A DNA stretch of 64,000 bases from Corynebacterium camporealensis (GCF_000980815.1 NZ_CP011311.1:658627-722626), one strand, 5' to 3'; shown: positions 36,901 through 44,683, counted from the first letter of the stretch. The notes: generated from the letters alone by a model not told the origin. Numbers and translations are program-made.

Positions 36901-36982
36901 CCGCGATGGCTCCTTCGAGGAGTACGGCAAGGCTCTGGACGAGCTGGACCGTGCAGTTGAGTCCTACCGCAACCTCAACTAA
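33977..36982 (+). CDS. UPF0182 family large membrane protein
   Basis: About 1001 residues. Seven hydrophobic helices occupy roughly the first 320 residues (for example WVVGIIAALLFLGPMLVGFY, IVARIVLFVVFALLAAVVTWAAAFF, IILMIIGIVVAIAFFMAIVI); a large domain, probably external, follows to about 920. The tail is acidic and Ala-rich with a helical last 60 residues. Homologue of Rv3193c, function unknown. The chosen start is TTG 33977 with GGAG six bases before; TTG 33965 and ATG 34010 are alternatives. Confidence 0.9.
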   Translation: MVSGLSRPSAPMKGPNRAIAWVVGIIAALLFLGPMLVGFYTEWRWFGAIDYRNVFTTAIVARIVLFVVFALLAAVVTWAAAFFVWKGRPDGMDVADLNSPVYQYRKSIEKTMHTVLKVLPIVFGLVAGLIGQGNWRTVLLFINGSDFGFEDPQFHKDMGFYAFDLPVYQLLVSTFSLLAAIAFLIALFGHYVLGGIRIGNRAAGVRGGISRPARIQLAVTAGIWMVLQVIGYWLERYELLYREHGLFTGGSYTDINAYLPAKIILMIIGIVVAIAFFMAIVIKDLRIPGLAVVLMLVSSLAVGQAWPLLMEQFSVQPNRQAKEAESIARNIEATRFAYGLTDEDVTYIENWGDEDIDDERVATDNATISNLRLLDPDILAPTFTQMQQLRNFYGFPETLAMDRYEIDGEKRDFVVAAREVDPNELRENQSNWINRHTVYTHGNGFVAAQANTVDEVARDAGSARGGFPVFTVSDLQTQAGQEAEGEGETQDAEESLGIQVDQPRIYYGPVIASAEDGLDYAITGQTGPNPVEYDTDNTTYTYEGEGGVEIGNIFDRTAYALKYQELNFLLSDRVGSESKILYDRDPRERVEKVAPWLTTDSSTYPAVVDGRIKWIVDGYTTLDSLPYSQRASLTETTQDVQNPDGTTQRLINDQVGYIRNSVKATVDAYDGTVDIYEFDTEDPVLKAWSDVFPNVVKPESEISDELRDHFRYPEDIFKVQRNMLARYHVDDPGVFFNNDAFWSVPEDPTAGEAEGLDQPPYYVMAADPETNEPSFQLITSFRGLNRQFLSAHMTASSDPNSYGDITVRVLPTNTQTQGPKQAQDAMMSSDQVARDRTLWEGTNDLHNGNLLALPVGGGEILYLEPIYSQRKDQESAFPKLLRVLVSYKGRVGYAPTIGEALDQVGIDPQAAQDIEEVEGDGGTDPEATAPDDDDSVTAEQDDEAEASAPASAPSASDEGAAIEDINDALSNLEDARDGSFEEYGKALDELDRAVESYRNLN

Positions 36983-37002
36983 GCGAAGAAAATAGCGAAA
37001 AC

Positions 37003-37033
37003 GGCACCTGCCCAGGCGATTTGGGTAGGTGCC
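37003..37033 (+). terminator. Hairpin between the UPF0182 gene and the tRNA
   Basis: GGCACCTGCCCA pairs with TGGGTAGGTGCC, an 11-12 bp stem with a short loop. No T-run follows, so termination may be weak. TATAGT at 37044-37049 is a likely -10 for the tRNA. Confidence 0.5.
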
Positions 37034-37114
37034 GACCGCTATGTATAGTTACATGAGTCGCCAGGACGAAGCGGTTACGCAAAGTCCTAAGCGTAGATGA
37101 TGGAAGTCATCCGA

Positions 37115-37191
37115 CGCGGGGTGGAGCAGCTCGGTAGCTCGCTGGGCTCATAACCCAGAGGTCGTAGGTTCGAATCCTGCCCCCGCTACCA
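37115..37191 (+). tRNA. Initiator tRNA-fMet (CAT)
   Basis: 77 bases ending in encoded CCA. The acceptor begins CGCGGGG against CCCCGCT, leaving an unpaired first position (C1/T72), the mark of an initiator. The anticodon stem CTGGG/CCCAG with loop CTCATAA has the three G-C pairs required for the P site. T arm reads GTAGG-TTCGAAT-CCTGC. Confidence 0.97.
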
Positions 37192-37198
37192 ACTTTCA

Positions 37199-37234
37199 AG
37201 TCCTGACCAGTAGAAATGCTGGTCAGGATTTTTT
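37199..37234 (+). terminator. Terminator after the initiator tRNA
   Basis: TCCTGACCAG pairs with CTGGTCAGGA across TAGAAATG, followed by six T residues. The 170 bases beyond it to 37408 show no feature I can support. Confidence 0.9.
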
Positions 37235-37408
37235 CGATCCAAGCCCAGAAATGGTCAGAAACACTAAGAAGTACCCTTAAGAACCGACTCACGTGCGCAA
37301 AACGGGCGCACATTGTAAGGCGGTGTCCATTTGCTCCGCGAAGTTGGACGCGCAGCGAAGATCTGGGCCTAGTTGGTTGCAAAAACGACATGGATAGGAC
37401 GACATCGC

Positions 37409-38014
37409 CTAGGAAGGCCAGACGCCGGAGGAACCGCGGCGGTGGGAGTCGACCAAGTGGGTATCGACTATGCCGCTGGCTTCCATGAGTGCGTACATCG
37501 TGGTGGGACCTACGAAAGTGAAGCCTTCTTTGCGCATGGCTTTGGATAGGGCGAGAGATTCTGGTGACTTGGTAGGAATCTCATCGACAGTGTGCGGGTG
37601 AGGGGTTTCATCTGGCTGGAAGGACCACACGAAGTCGACGAGTCCGCCTTTGTCACGCAGCTTGATGGTTGCCTGAGCGTTGTTGATGGCTGCAAGGATC
37701 TTTGCCTTGTTGCGCACGATTCCAGCGTTATTGAGTAGTCGCTCCACATCGGCGTCGTCATAGGTGGCAACGACGTCCGGGTCGAAGTTGGCGAAGGCCT
37801 CGCGGAAAGCCGGGCGCTTGCGCAAGATGGTCGCCCAGGACAGCCCTGCTTGGAAGGCTTCTAGGGTGATGCGCTCGTACATGCCTTGTTCATCGCGAAC
37901 TGGCATGCCCCATTCGGTGTCGTAGTATTCGCGCAAGAGCGGATCCACAGCTGCCCAGGCAGGGCGGGCAAGGCCGTCGTCGCCAACAACAACGCCAGTA
38001 TCAGGGGTGCTCAT
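37409..38014 (-). CDS. tag: DNA-3-methyladenine glycosylase I
   Basis: 201 residues. Removes 3-methyladenine from alkylated DNA. Family blocks are DPLLREYYDTEWGMPVRDE, LTEAFQ-type LEAFQAGLSWATILRKRPAFREAF, NKAKILAAINNA and FTFVGPTTMYALMEASGIVDTH. The E. coli zinc-snap ligands seem lost (Pro for the N-terminal Cys, Tyr for the YHDNEWG His, Ser for the last Cys), as far as alignment by eye shows. It lies ten bases after ogt on the same strand, making a small alkylation-repair operon. Confidence 0.92.
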   Translation of the reverse strand: MSTPDTGVVVGDDGLARPAWAAVDPLLREYYDTEWGMPVRDEQGMYERITLEAFQAGLSWATILRKRPAFREAFANFDPDVVATYDDADVERLLNNAGIVRNKAKILAAINNAQATIKLRDKGGLVDFVWSFQPDETPHPHTVDEIPTKSPESLALSKAMRKEGFTFVGPTTMYALMEASGIVDTHLVDSHRRGSSGVWPS

Positions 38015-38024
38015 GGTCTTTAGC

Positions 38025-38540
38025 TTAAAACAGTCGTCCGGCGGCAGTCTCAGCTGGTTCTTCCAGTTCCAACAGGAAGCGCTTGCGTTCCAGGCCGCCG
38101 GCGTAGCCGGTCAATGATCCGTCGGCGCCGAGTACTCGGTGACAGGGGATGAAGATGCTAATCGGGTTACGGCCGACTACTTGGCCCACGCGCTGTGCAA
38201 GACGCCGGTTGCCTAACTGTGTGGCAATTTCACCGTAGGAGGTGGTCTCGCCGTAGGGGATATCGCGAAGGATGTCCCAGACCCGGATAGAAAATTCGTT
38301 GCCGTGGGCGAAGAGGGGGACATCGAAAAGCGTGCGCGTGCCCGACAGGTATTCCTGCAGTTCGGCGGCTGCTTGGGTGAGCAGGGCATCGTCAGGCAGT
38401 TGCACCGTGGTGCCGAAAGCCTCAGCGTCAGGCTTATGGGCATGCTCCGGGAAGTAGAGTCCGGTGATGCTGTCGTCCTCAGCGACGAGGGTGATACTTC
38501 CCAGCATGGTCTTTAAGGAGGCATTGCGAAGGTTGGTCAT
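38025..38540 (-). CDS. ogt: Methylated-DNA-[protein]-cysteine S-methyltransferase
   Basis: 171 residues. Suicide repair of O6-methylguanine: active-site Cys in FIPCHRVLG, the preceding DIPYGETTSYGEIA recognition helix region and the following YAGGLERKRFLLELE are all present. AAAGGCA lies upstream of the ATG. It is co-directional with tag (10-base gap), and both lie beside the Lrp regulator. Confidence 0.95.
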   Translation of the reverse strand: MTNLRNASLKTMLGSITLVAEDDSITGLYFPEHAHKPDAEAFGTTVQLPDDALLTQAAAELQEYLSGTRTLFDVPLFAHGNEFSIRVWDILRDIPYGETTSYGEIATQLGNRRLAQRVGQVVGRNPISIFIPCHRVLGADGSLTGYAGGLERKRFLLELEEPAETAAGRLF

Positions 38541-38566
38541 GATGCTGCCTTTCTTTGCGGTTAAGG

Positions 38567-39025
38567 CTACCGGCCAGATTGCATGAGTGGATGACGGACT
38601 ACCGGTTTCATCACCAGTGTGGTGGACAGCTTGAGGACGCCGGGCAGGGCGGTGAGGTGGTCATCGTAAAGCTTTTGAAATGCGTTTAAGTCCGTGGTGG
38701 ACACGCGCAGCAGGAAGTCTGGATCGCCGAGGAGGCGGTCGGCTTCGAGGACCTCCGGAATGGTGTCGAGTGCTTCTTCGAATTGGCGAATAGCGCGGCC
38801 GTTGCCATCGCGCATGGTGACAAACACGATGGCTTGGAAACCGCGACCGATAGCTTCCGGATTGATAGTGGCGCTATAGCCCGTAATGACACCGGTGCGC
38901 TCTAAATCTTTGAGTCGACGATGGCAGGCGGAGATGCTCAAGCGGGCTTCGTCGGCAAGCGTGGTGATGGTCATGCGCCCATCATCTTCCAGTAGCGAAA
39001 GAATTTTCCGGTCAACCTTGTCCAT
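38567..39025 (-). CDS. Lrp/AsnC family transcriptional regulator
   Basis: 152 residues. N-terminal helix-turn-helix (DRKILSLLEDDGRMTITTLADEARLSISACHRRLKDLERTG pattern) and a C-terminal RAM ligand domain (TMRDGNGRAIRQFEEAL, LLGDPDFLLRVSTTDLNAFQKLYDD). Divergent from a LysE-type exporter across 104 bases, the common layout in which an Lrp protein senses an amino acid and switches on its exporter. It probably binds the shared intergenic region. Confidence 0.92.
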   Translation of the reverse strand: MDKVDRKILSLLEDDGRMTITTLADEARLSISACHRRLKDLERTGVITGYSATINPEAIGRGFQAIVFVTMRDGNGRAIRQFEEALDTIPEVLEADRLLGDPDFLLRVSTTDLNAFQKLYDDHLTALPGVLKLSTTLVMKPVVRHPLMQSGR

Positions 39026-39129
39026 GTGGGAAATTATTCCACGATTAAGTCAATTAGATGCAAAAGTGGCAAACATTTTCTGCGCTTCCTTGCATAGTCT
39101 TGCGCTGCAAGAAACAAGGAAGGACAGTT

Positions 39130-39750
39130 ATGGATCTCGGATTGGCGTTGGGCTTTTGGGGTGTGTCCGCACTGTTAAGCGTGACCCCGGGTTCGGATTG
39201 GGCTTATGCGATGGCCGCCGCGTTGCAGAATCGTTCACCGTTGCCGGCAGTGATCGGTCTGGTTGGCGGGCACTTCTTGGCCAGCGTGGTGGTCGCTGCC
39301 GGCGTGGGTGCGATTGTCTCGCAGGCGCCCATCGTATTGACCATCTTGACGGTCATTGGCGCGTTGTACCTGATGTGGCTGGGCATTGTCATGCTGCGCA
39401 ACCCGCCAGTAGTGGAGGAGGGTGAAGCCGTTGCTGAATCCAGTGTGGGTGCCCAACTAGGCAAAGGCTTTGGTGTCAGTGGCCTTAACCCGAAGCTCTA
39501 CCTGTTGGCGCTAGTACTCATCCCACAGTTCGTCGACCCGCAGCAGTGGATGCCAGTAGGGCTGCAGATGCTCATTATCGGCATGTTCCATGTCGTCAAC
39601 GTCACCGTGGTCTACCTGACTGTCGCCTACGGCGCGCGCATCGTTCTGCGCACCCGCCCTGCCGCAGCCCGCATCGTGGCCTATGCTTCCGGCATCATCA
39701 TGCTGGCTATCGGTGCCTACCTGCTCTTTGAGGAATTCTTCGTGGGCTAG
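39130..39750 (+). CDS. LysE/RhtB family amino-acid exporter
   Basis: 206 residues, about six membrane helices. Typical start LGLALGFWGVSALLSVTPGSDWAYAMAAAL (PG motif after helix 1), and GVSGLNPKLYLLALVLIPQFVDP in the middle. ATG 39130 follows AAGGAAGGA; an in-frame extension upstream runs into the promoter and is rejected. TGCATAGT about 45 bases upstream may supply the -10. Likely controlled by the divergent Lrp protein; the exported amino acid cannot be told from sequence. Confidence 0.9.
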   Translation: MDLGLALGFWGVSALLSVTPGSDWAYAMAAALQNRSPLPAVIGLVGGHFLASVVVAAGVGAIVSQAPIVLTILTVIGALYLMWLGIVMLRNPPVVEEGEAVAESSVGAQLGKGFGVSGLNPKLYLLALVLIPQFVDPQQWMPVGLQMLIIGMFHVVNVTVVYLTVAYGARIVLRTRPAAARIVAYASGIIMLAIGAYLLFEEFFVG

Positions 39751-39756
39751 CTGGGT

Positions 39757-40104
39757 TTACTGTAATCCCTCGACTGCTGCGTTTGCCTTCCTGCAGGCAA
39801 GAATTGTGATTACTAGTACGAGTACGGCAACGGCAAGGCTAATCACGCAGAGGATAATCTCGTTGGCGACAAAGAGGCTGGCGATGCCTCCGATAAGCAT
39901 CGGTACGCTGCTGGTTATAAGGAGATCGGCAGCGGCCTTATGGCCTTTGAACCAGGTTTCTTCGTTGCGCATGACAGCTGCAGTTCTAATTCCGGCCAAC
40001 TCGTTCTTGGGCAGTGTTCCCTGGGCAGCTTTCACTCCAATCCATAGCACCAGAGCACCAGAAAGCAGCCAGACGACAGCTAAAACGATCGAAGCTGTAC
40101 TCAT
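39757..40104 (-). CDS. SdpI-like membrane protein, copy 1
   Basis: 115 residues, three hydrophobic segments (IVLAVVWLLSGALVLWIGVKA, LITSSVPMLIGGIASLFVA, IILCVISLAVAVLVLVITIL). The central block NELAGIRTAAVMRNEETWFKGHKAAADL corresponds to the SdpI family signature (GIRT, then W and H). SdpI proteins give immunity to a toxic peptide in Bacillus, but actinobacterial relatives are uncharacterised. It is a close paralogue of the next gene. Confidence 0.78.
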   Translation of the reverse strand: MSTASIVLAVVWLLSGALVLWIGVKAAQGTLPKNELAGIRTAAVMRNEETWFKGHKAAADLLITSSVPMLIGGIASLFVANEIILCVISLAVAVLVLVITILACRKANAAVEGLQ

Positions 40105-40181
40105 GGGCGCCCCTCTCGGTCTCCATTGGTCAATGTGAAGTCAATGCTACGGGTCTGAGCCTGGGCGATGCTTTGCGATGG

Positions 40182-40520
40182 TTATTCCTTCACCGCTGCG
40201 TGCGCCCTCATCGTGGCAAGGAAAATCAACGCCAGCAAAAAGAAGACAGCGGGGATACTCAACCACCCAATGAGGGCGTCGTCGACAAACAAGCAGGCAA
40301 TGCCACCGATCAGCATGGGGACACCGCTTGCTTTGAGGAAGCCCGCGGCTTCCTTATGGCCTTTGGCCCAGGTCTTTTCATCGCGCAGAAGGGTCGCAGT
40401 TTGAATGCCGACTAGATTGTTCAGTTTGAGCGTGCCCTGGTCCGCCTTCGCGCCAACCCACAACATAAGGGAACCAGCAAGCAACCAAGTGACAGCCATA
40501 ATTATCGAATACACAGTCAC
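40182..40520 (-). CDS. SdpI-like membrane protein, copy 2
   Basis: 112 residues, paralogue of the gene 77 bases downstream: same three-helix layout and signature (NNLVGIQTATLLRDEKTWAKGHKEAAGFL), with GVPMLIGGIACLFV matching SVPMLIGGIASLFV of copy 1. The tandem copies arose by duplication and have diverged in the last helix. Four 23-bp repeats lie 170-261 bases upstream of its start. Confidence 0.78.
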   Translation of the reverse strand: MTVYSIIMAVTWLLAGSLMLWVGAKADQGTLKLNNLVGIQTATLLRDEKTWAKGHKEAAGFLKASGVPMLIGGIACLFVDDALIGWLSIPAVFFLLALIFLATMRAHAAVKE

Positions 40521-40689
40521 GGGAGCTCTCCTGGTTCTTGCTGGAAAGTAGAGCTTTAATCCTACGAGAGCTAAAGGCTGTAGAAGGTGCTTTTAGATGG
40601 AAAATTATTCTTAATTGGCTCGGGTAGACCAATCCTTGCCGCGGAAAGATTTAAGCGCTCGGGATTGGACCTGCGATTGCCCAGGCACC

Positions 40690-40781
40690 GATAACACGAC
40701 GGTTAGAAGAGTGATAGAACGACGGTTAGGACTCTGATAAAAAGACGGTTAGGAAGGTGATAACTCGTCGGTTAGCAGATG
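40690..40781 (-). repeat. Four tandem 23-bp repeats upstream of the SdpI pair
   Basis: Copies at 40690-40712, 40713-40735, 40736-40758 and 40759-40781. Each starts GATA and has CGGTTAG at positions 11-17; three read GACGGTTAG and the last GTCGGTTAG. The remaining six bases vary. The 23-base period is about two helical turns, so the conserved cores would lie on one DNA face, which suggests an array of protein-binding sites. The rest of 40521-40835 (between copy 2 of SdpI and the AspT-like gene) shows no gene. Confidence 0.8.
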
Positions 40782-40835
40782 TTGACGCAGGTCATCCTGC
40801 GGAGAGTGGGAACTGGGGGGATCGGGTAGAAAGGC

Positions 40836-42437
40836 TTAACCCAACAGGGCGAGGCCGTGGGCGATGAGGATTTTGGCAATCATCGCGGCAGGGTAGACCA
40901 TTGTGTAACCGAGGGTGACGCGTGGGTCGGAGGATGTGCGGGTGTTGGCAAAGGCCAGGATGGCCGGCTGAGTTTGGGCGCCGCCGAGGATGCCGGCGGT
41001 CTTGGTGGCACCGATGCCGAGTAGCTTGCGCATGCTGATGACCACGCCGACGGCGACGATGGTGGTGATGATGAAGCCCAGCAGAAGAATCTTGATCCAG
41101 GCGCCACCGGTGAAGGCTTCTGCGATTTGGCCGCCGGCGTTGGTGCCCGCTTGGGCGAGAAAGAGCAGCAGACCGAATTCGGCCAACACGGTGTTGGCGG
41201 AGTGGGGAAGTGCCGTAATCAGTGAGCCCACGCGGCCGACGTGTGCCATGAGCAAAGCGACGATGAGCACGCCAGCTGCAGCGCCCAGGCTGAAGGAATC
41301 ACCACCCGGGAGCGGGATGGAAATCTGGCCAATGGCATAGCCCAGTGATAGGCCCAGGCCGAGGGCTACGGGGTTGATGTCAGTGAGTCCCTTAGACGAA
41401 TCACCGAGGAAGTTGGAGATTTCCTCCAAAGACTCCGCAGGGCCAACGACGCGGACGCGGTCGCCGAGTTCGACGACGAATTCGGGCATGGCTACTTGGT
41501 CTTCATCGGCACGACGCACACGGGAGATGCGAGCGCCCCAGCGATCGGACAGCTCGTTGTTGAGCTGGGCAATGGTGTGACCGGCGCGGTCGTGTTTGGA
41601 GATGGTGATGCGGCGAAAGTCGAGTTCGTGCCGGTCTTCGATAAGCAATTGCGGGGAGGCGCGTCCCACGGTGTCAGTTACGAGGTTGAGGTATTCCGGG
41701 GAACCAACCACGGTGATGACATCGCCGGGGTGTAAGTGGTCACCGTGAACGGGCAGCACGGTGTCGTTATGTCCGACGCGACGCAGGCGGGTGACCTGAA
41801 CTTCGCTATCGCCTAAGTCCAAAATGTCGCCGATGCGGAAGCCGTCGTGGGTGACCTGGATGTGCACGGTAGTTACGGGTGCGGTGGTGTCGTCGTCATC
41901 GCCAGCCCGGCGCAGCACCAACACGGTGGCAATCATCATGCCGATGACACCGAAGAGGTAGGCCACGGCATAGCCGACGGTTGCAGGGCCTGCTTGGCCG
42001 GTGGCTTCGCTGGCAGCTGCCAGGGCAGGGGTATTGGTAATCGCGCCGGCAAAGGTACCGGCGATCACGGCGATGTCGAGGTCGAGAACGAAACTGCCGA
42101 CAGCCCACGCAACGATGGCGGCGATGATGAACACCCCGACCATCGCAAAGACAGGCCCTGCGGCACTGCGCAGCGACTGGAAGAAGGTCACACCGGAGTT
42201 GTTGCCGATACCAAAAGCGAAGAGCACTAGTCCCAGCGTGCCGAGGATGGGCGGCAGGGTGGCCTCGACATCGGCAGCTGCCGCAGCAGCAGAAATACCA
42301 ATGCCTAAAAAGAGCACCGCGGCTGCACCCATGCTGATGCTGCGGATGCGGACACTGCCCAAAGCCATCCCGGCGCCGATGAGCACAAAGATCAGCAAAA
42401 TGGGATGGACAGCAAGGAATTCAAGCAAAGAAGTCAT
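40836..42437 (-). CDS. AspT/YidE-type exporter (aspartate:alanine exchanger superfamily)
   Basis: 533 residues. Two membrane halves (about 1-175 and 350-533) flank two cytoplasmic TrkA-C domains (HDGFRIGDILDLGDSEVQVTRLRR and RITISKHDRAGHTIAQLNNEL). Repeated GTFAGAITNTPALAAA and GILGGAQTQPAILAFANTR are the signature of this family. C. glutamicum SucE, a succinate exporter, belongs to it, so dicarboxylate or amino-acid export is a reasonable guess. It is divergent from the secreted protease. Confidence 0.88.
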   Translation of the reverse strand: MTSLLEFLAVHPILLIFVLIGAGMALGSVRIRSISMGAAAVLFLGIGISAAAAAADVEATLPPILGTLGLVLFAFGIGNNSGVTFFQSLRSAAGPVFAMVGVFIIAAIVAWAVGSFVLDLDIAVIAGTFAGAITNTPALAAASEATGQAGPATVGYAVAYLFGVIGMMIATVLVLRRAGDDDDTTAPVTTVHIQVTHDGFRIGDILDLGDSEVQVTRLRRVGHNDTVLPVHGDHLHPGDVITVVGSPEYLNLVTDTVGRASPQLLIEDRHELDFRRITISKHDRAGHTIAQLNNELSDRWGARISRVRRADEDQVAMPEFVVELGDRVRVVGPAESLEEISNFLGDSSKGLTDINPVALGLGLSLGYAIGQISIPLPGGDSFSLGAAAGVLIVALLMAHVGRVGSLITALPHSANTVLAEFGLLLFLAQAGTNAGGQIAEAFTGGAWIKILLLGFIITTIVAVGVVISMRKLLGIGATKTAGILGGAQTQPAILAFANTRTSSDPRVTLGYTMVYPAAMIAKILIAHGLALLG

Positions 42438-42524
42438 GGTGTCTCAGACAACTAGTTGGGTGCAGTGGAACCGATGAAAAGCGTACACAAGCCATAGTAG
42501 GGGCACCCGAATTCTGGATGATTG

Positions 42525-42550
42525 GTAACGGGTTGAAAACGTTCTGTAAC
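42525..42550 (+). promoter_or_regulatory. Possible MtrA-type direct repeat before the protease gene
   Basis: GTAAC at 42525-42529 and 42546-42550, with AAAAC at 42536-42540 between them, are spaced 11 and 10 bases apart. GTAAC direct repeats at about one helical turn are the recognised MtrA pattern in actinobacteria. They lie 75-100 bases before the protease start. Only two of the three half-sites are exact, so this is tentative. Confidence 0.3.
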
Positions 42551-42624
42551 GCTGCCTGTGCGATGTATGCATTTGTGCGAACATAAGGTGTCTTGCTCAT
42601 CCACTACCGAAAGAAGGCAGCTTT

Positions 42625-43794
42625 ATGCTTCGTCTCTCGCACCTTAAGAAAGTCCTGGTGGGCTCGGCTTTCGCAGGTGCGTTTTTCTTCGGTGCCCCAG
42701 CTGCGGGTGCCGATGAATTACCAACGCCAAACTTTGATTCCGCAGGCTTTGTTGACCAGGTTCGCAGCGACCTGGCGAACTTCGGTATCCAGACTCCTGA
42801 GGTAGACACGGCTGTTACCGATGCCGTCGATTCTGCCCTGGAATCCGCCGTACCGCAGGCACCAGCTCAGCAGCCGGCCGAACAGCTAGCAGAGCAGCCA
42901 GCGCCACAGGTTGCTCCTGCCGTTGAGCAGGCTGCATCCCAGGTGCAGCAGGCTGCCGATGCCGCCGCGGAATACGCACAGCCAGCCACCAACCCCAACC
43001 CGATTGGGCTGTTGGAGGAAGCCACCCAGCCAGACTGGAAGCCACTGGGCAACGACCCGTACTACCAGTGGAAGAACGACATGTTCTCCAAGGTCGCTGC
43101 CGGTAAGCCAGAGGCAGAGTTCATTCTGCACCGCGTACCAGGCTCGTTCTTCGATGCCCCACGCATCCCAGATGAGTCCGATACCGCGATGACCCAGGAT
43201 AAGTCCCTGTACGGTCCGGGCACCCCGCTATATATCGGCGAGGACTCCTTCTGCACCCTGACCGTTGCCGGTAACGATGCTGAAGGCCGCAAGGTCGGTC
43301 TGACCGCCGCGCACTGTGGTCAGGTCGGCGACGAGGTCACCTCCGCTGACTCCTGGCAGGTTGGCCCGACCGGCACCATCGTCGATCGCAACGAGTACCT
43401 GGACTACTCCGTGATCGAGTTTGGTTCCCAGGCTGAAGTCACCCGCAGCTACAACGGCGTTCACGCCAACAAGCTCGGCGGCAACGTCCGCCCGGGTGAA
43501 CTCACCTGTAAGCGCGGCGTTGCCACCGGCACCACCTGCGGCATGACCTACGTACAGGGTCAGGAACTGCAGGTAAACCAGGTCTGTGCAATGCAGGGCG
43601 ATTCCGGCGCACCGCTGTTTAGCCGGGGTCGCCTCGTCGGTTCCATCACCGGCGGTGTCATCGGTAACTTCGCGTGCCACTCCCCACTGCAGGGCGCAGT
43701 ACACGCACCAACCATGGCAACCAACATGGACGCCATCCTCGCTGACCTCAACCGCCGCGGCGGAGTAGGAGCAGGCTTCCACCTTCCCGAATAA
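42625..43794 (+). CDS. Secreted chymotrypsin-like serine protease
   Basis: 389 residues. A signal peptide (to AGADE, about residue 31), a Gln/Ala/Pro-rich segment (about 75-125) and a trypsin-fold domain. Catalytic triad: His in LTAAHCG, Asp in YLDYSVIEFG, Ser in MQGDSGAPLF. Cysteines around the His loop (SFCTL / AAHCG), LTCKRG / TTCGM and QVCAM / FACHS suggest three disulfides. The N-terminal region may be a propeptide or wall spacer. AGAAAG-type purines precede the ATG. Single gene with its own terminator. Confidence 0.9.
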   Translation: MLRLSHLKKVLVGSAFAGAFFFGAPAAGADELPTPNFDSAGFVDQVRSDLANFGIQTPEVDTAVTDAVDSALESAVPQAPAQQPAEQLAEQPAPQVAPAVEQAASQVQQAADAAAEYAQPATNPNPIGLLEEATQPDWKPLGNDPYYQWKNDMFSKVAAGKPEAEFILHRVPGSFFDAPRIPDESDTAMTQDKSLYGPGTPLYIGEDSFCTLTVAGNDAEGRKVGLTAAHCGQVGDEVTSADSWQVGPTGTIVDRNEYLDYSVIEFGSQAEVTRSYNGVHANKLGGNVRPGELTCKRGVATGTTCGMTYVQGQELQVNQVCAMQGDSGAPLFSRGRLVGSITGGVIGNFACHSPLQGAVHAPTMATNMDAILADLNRRGGVGAGFHLPE

Positions 43795-43844
43795 GTCCTT
43801 CAGACTTCTTCGGGAAGACTAAAGAAGACTAAGAGGAAATAGGA

Positions 43845-43882
43845 AAGCGGGGCGCGCCGGGAAGAACCCGGGCGCCCCGCTT
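43845..43882. terminator. Bidirectional terminator between the protease gene and hisN
   Basis: AAGCGGGGCG and GCGCCCCGCTT enclose an inner CCGGG-AAGAA-CCCGG hairpin; A-rich sequence lies before and T-rich sequence after. It serves the convergent genes on both sides. A second small hairpin (CTTCCCGAA / TTCGGGAAG) spans the protease stop codon. Confidence 0.85.
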
Positions 43883-43903
43883 CTTGCGTTTTACTTCAAC
43901 CGG

Positions 43904-44683
43904 TTAGTTCAGTTTGCGGAGGACGGTGTCTTGGAGCAGGCCGTTGGAAGCGACGGCGGAGCCGCCGTGCGGGCCATTCTCGCCTTCGACGTTGGTAAAC
44001 GTGCCGCCGGCTTCGGTGACGATAAGGGAAGGTGCTGCTAGGTCCCAGAGGGAGACTTCGGGTTCGGCGGCGACGTCAACAGCGCCTTCGGCAACCAGGC
44101 AGTAGTTCCAGAAGTCGCCGTAGCCGCGCAGGCGCCAGGCTTCATCGGACAGCCCGATGAGGTTCTCCCGCAGGCCGCGGTCGGCCCAGCCGGATAGGGA
44201 ACTAATCGCTAGGGAGGCATCGGAAAGCGCGCGCACCTTGGACACGTGCAGGCGCTTTGGTTCACCGCCGAAGACGCGGTAGGCGCCCGAGCCCTTAGCG
44301 GCGTACCAGCGACGGCGCAGGGCAGGAGCGGAGACGACACCGACGACGGGCTCGCCGTCCTCCAGCAGAGCAATCAGGGTGGCCCAGACCGGAACGCCGC
44401 GTACGAAGTTCTTGGTGCCATCGATAGGGTCAATGACCCACTGGCGGCCTTCGAAAGAGGCTTCACCACCGAATTCTTCGCCCAGGACTTCATCCTGCGG
44501 GCGAGCTTCCTTCAACGCGGCGCGCAGGCGCTTTTCGCAGGCTAAGTCAGCATCAGAGACCGGAGTCATATCCGGCTTTTCCTTGACGTGCAGGTCAGAC
44601 GCTTCAAAGCGGTGCATGGTCAGCGTGTCCGCGCGACCAGCCAATTCCAGGGCTAAGCCCAGATCTTCTTTGTACTTACCCAC
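43904..44683 (-). CDS. hisN: Histidinol-phosphate phosphatase HisN
   Basis: 259 residues, inositol-monophosphatase fold. Metal-binding motifs: [31 protein letters not shown] and [17 protein letters not shown]. The strong resemblance to C. glutamicum HisN ([49 protein letters not shown]) supports histidinol-phosphate as substrate, the penultimate step of histidine synthesis. Its start overlaps the end of the upstream phosphatase gene by eight bases. Confidence 0.88.
   Translation of the reverse strand: MGKYKEDLGLALELAGRADTLTMHRFEASDLHVKEKPDMTPVSDADLACEKRLRAALKEARPQDEVLGEEFGGEASFEGRQWVIDPIDGTKNFVRGVPVWATLIALLEDGEPVVGVVSAPALRRRWYAAKGSGAYRVFGGEPKRLHVSKVRALSDASLAISSLSGWADRGLRENLIGLSDEAWRLRGYGDFWNYCLVAEGAVDVAAEPEVSLWDLAAPSLIVTEAGGTFTNVEGENGPHGGSAVASNGLLQDTVLRKLN

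Noticed and set aside
37107..37391. A 94-codon frame on the minus strand opposite the initiator tRNA (contains GGRIRTYDLWVMSPASYR)
   Set aside because: It is the well-known false gene made by reading the complement of a tRNA; the tRNA is certain.
40690..40781. CRISPR array
   Set aside because: Units are 23 bases, contiguous and without unique spacers, and no cas gene is present.
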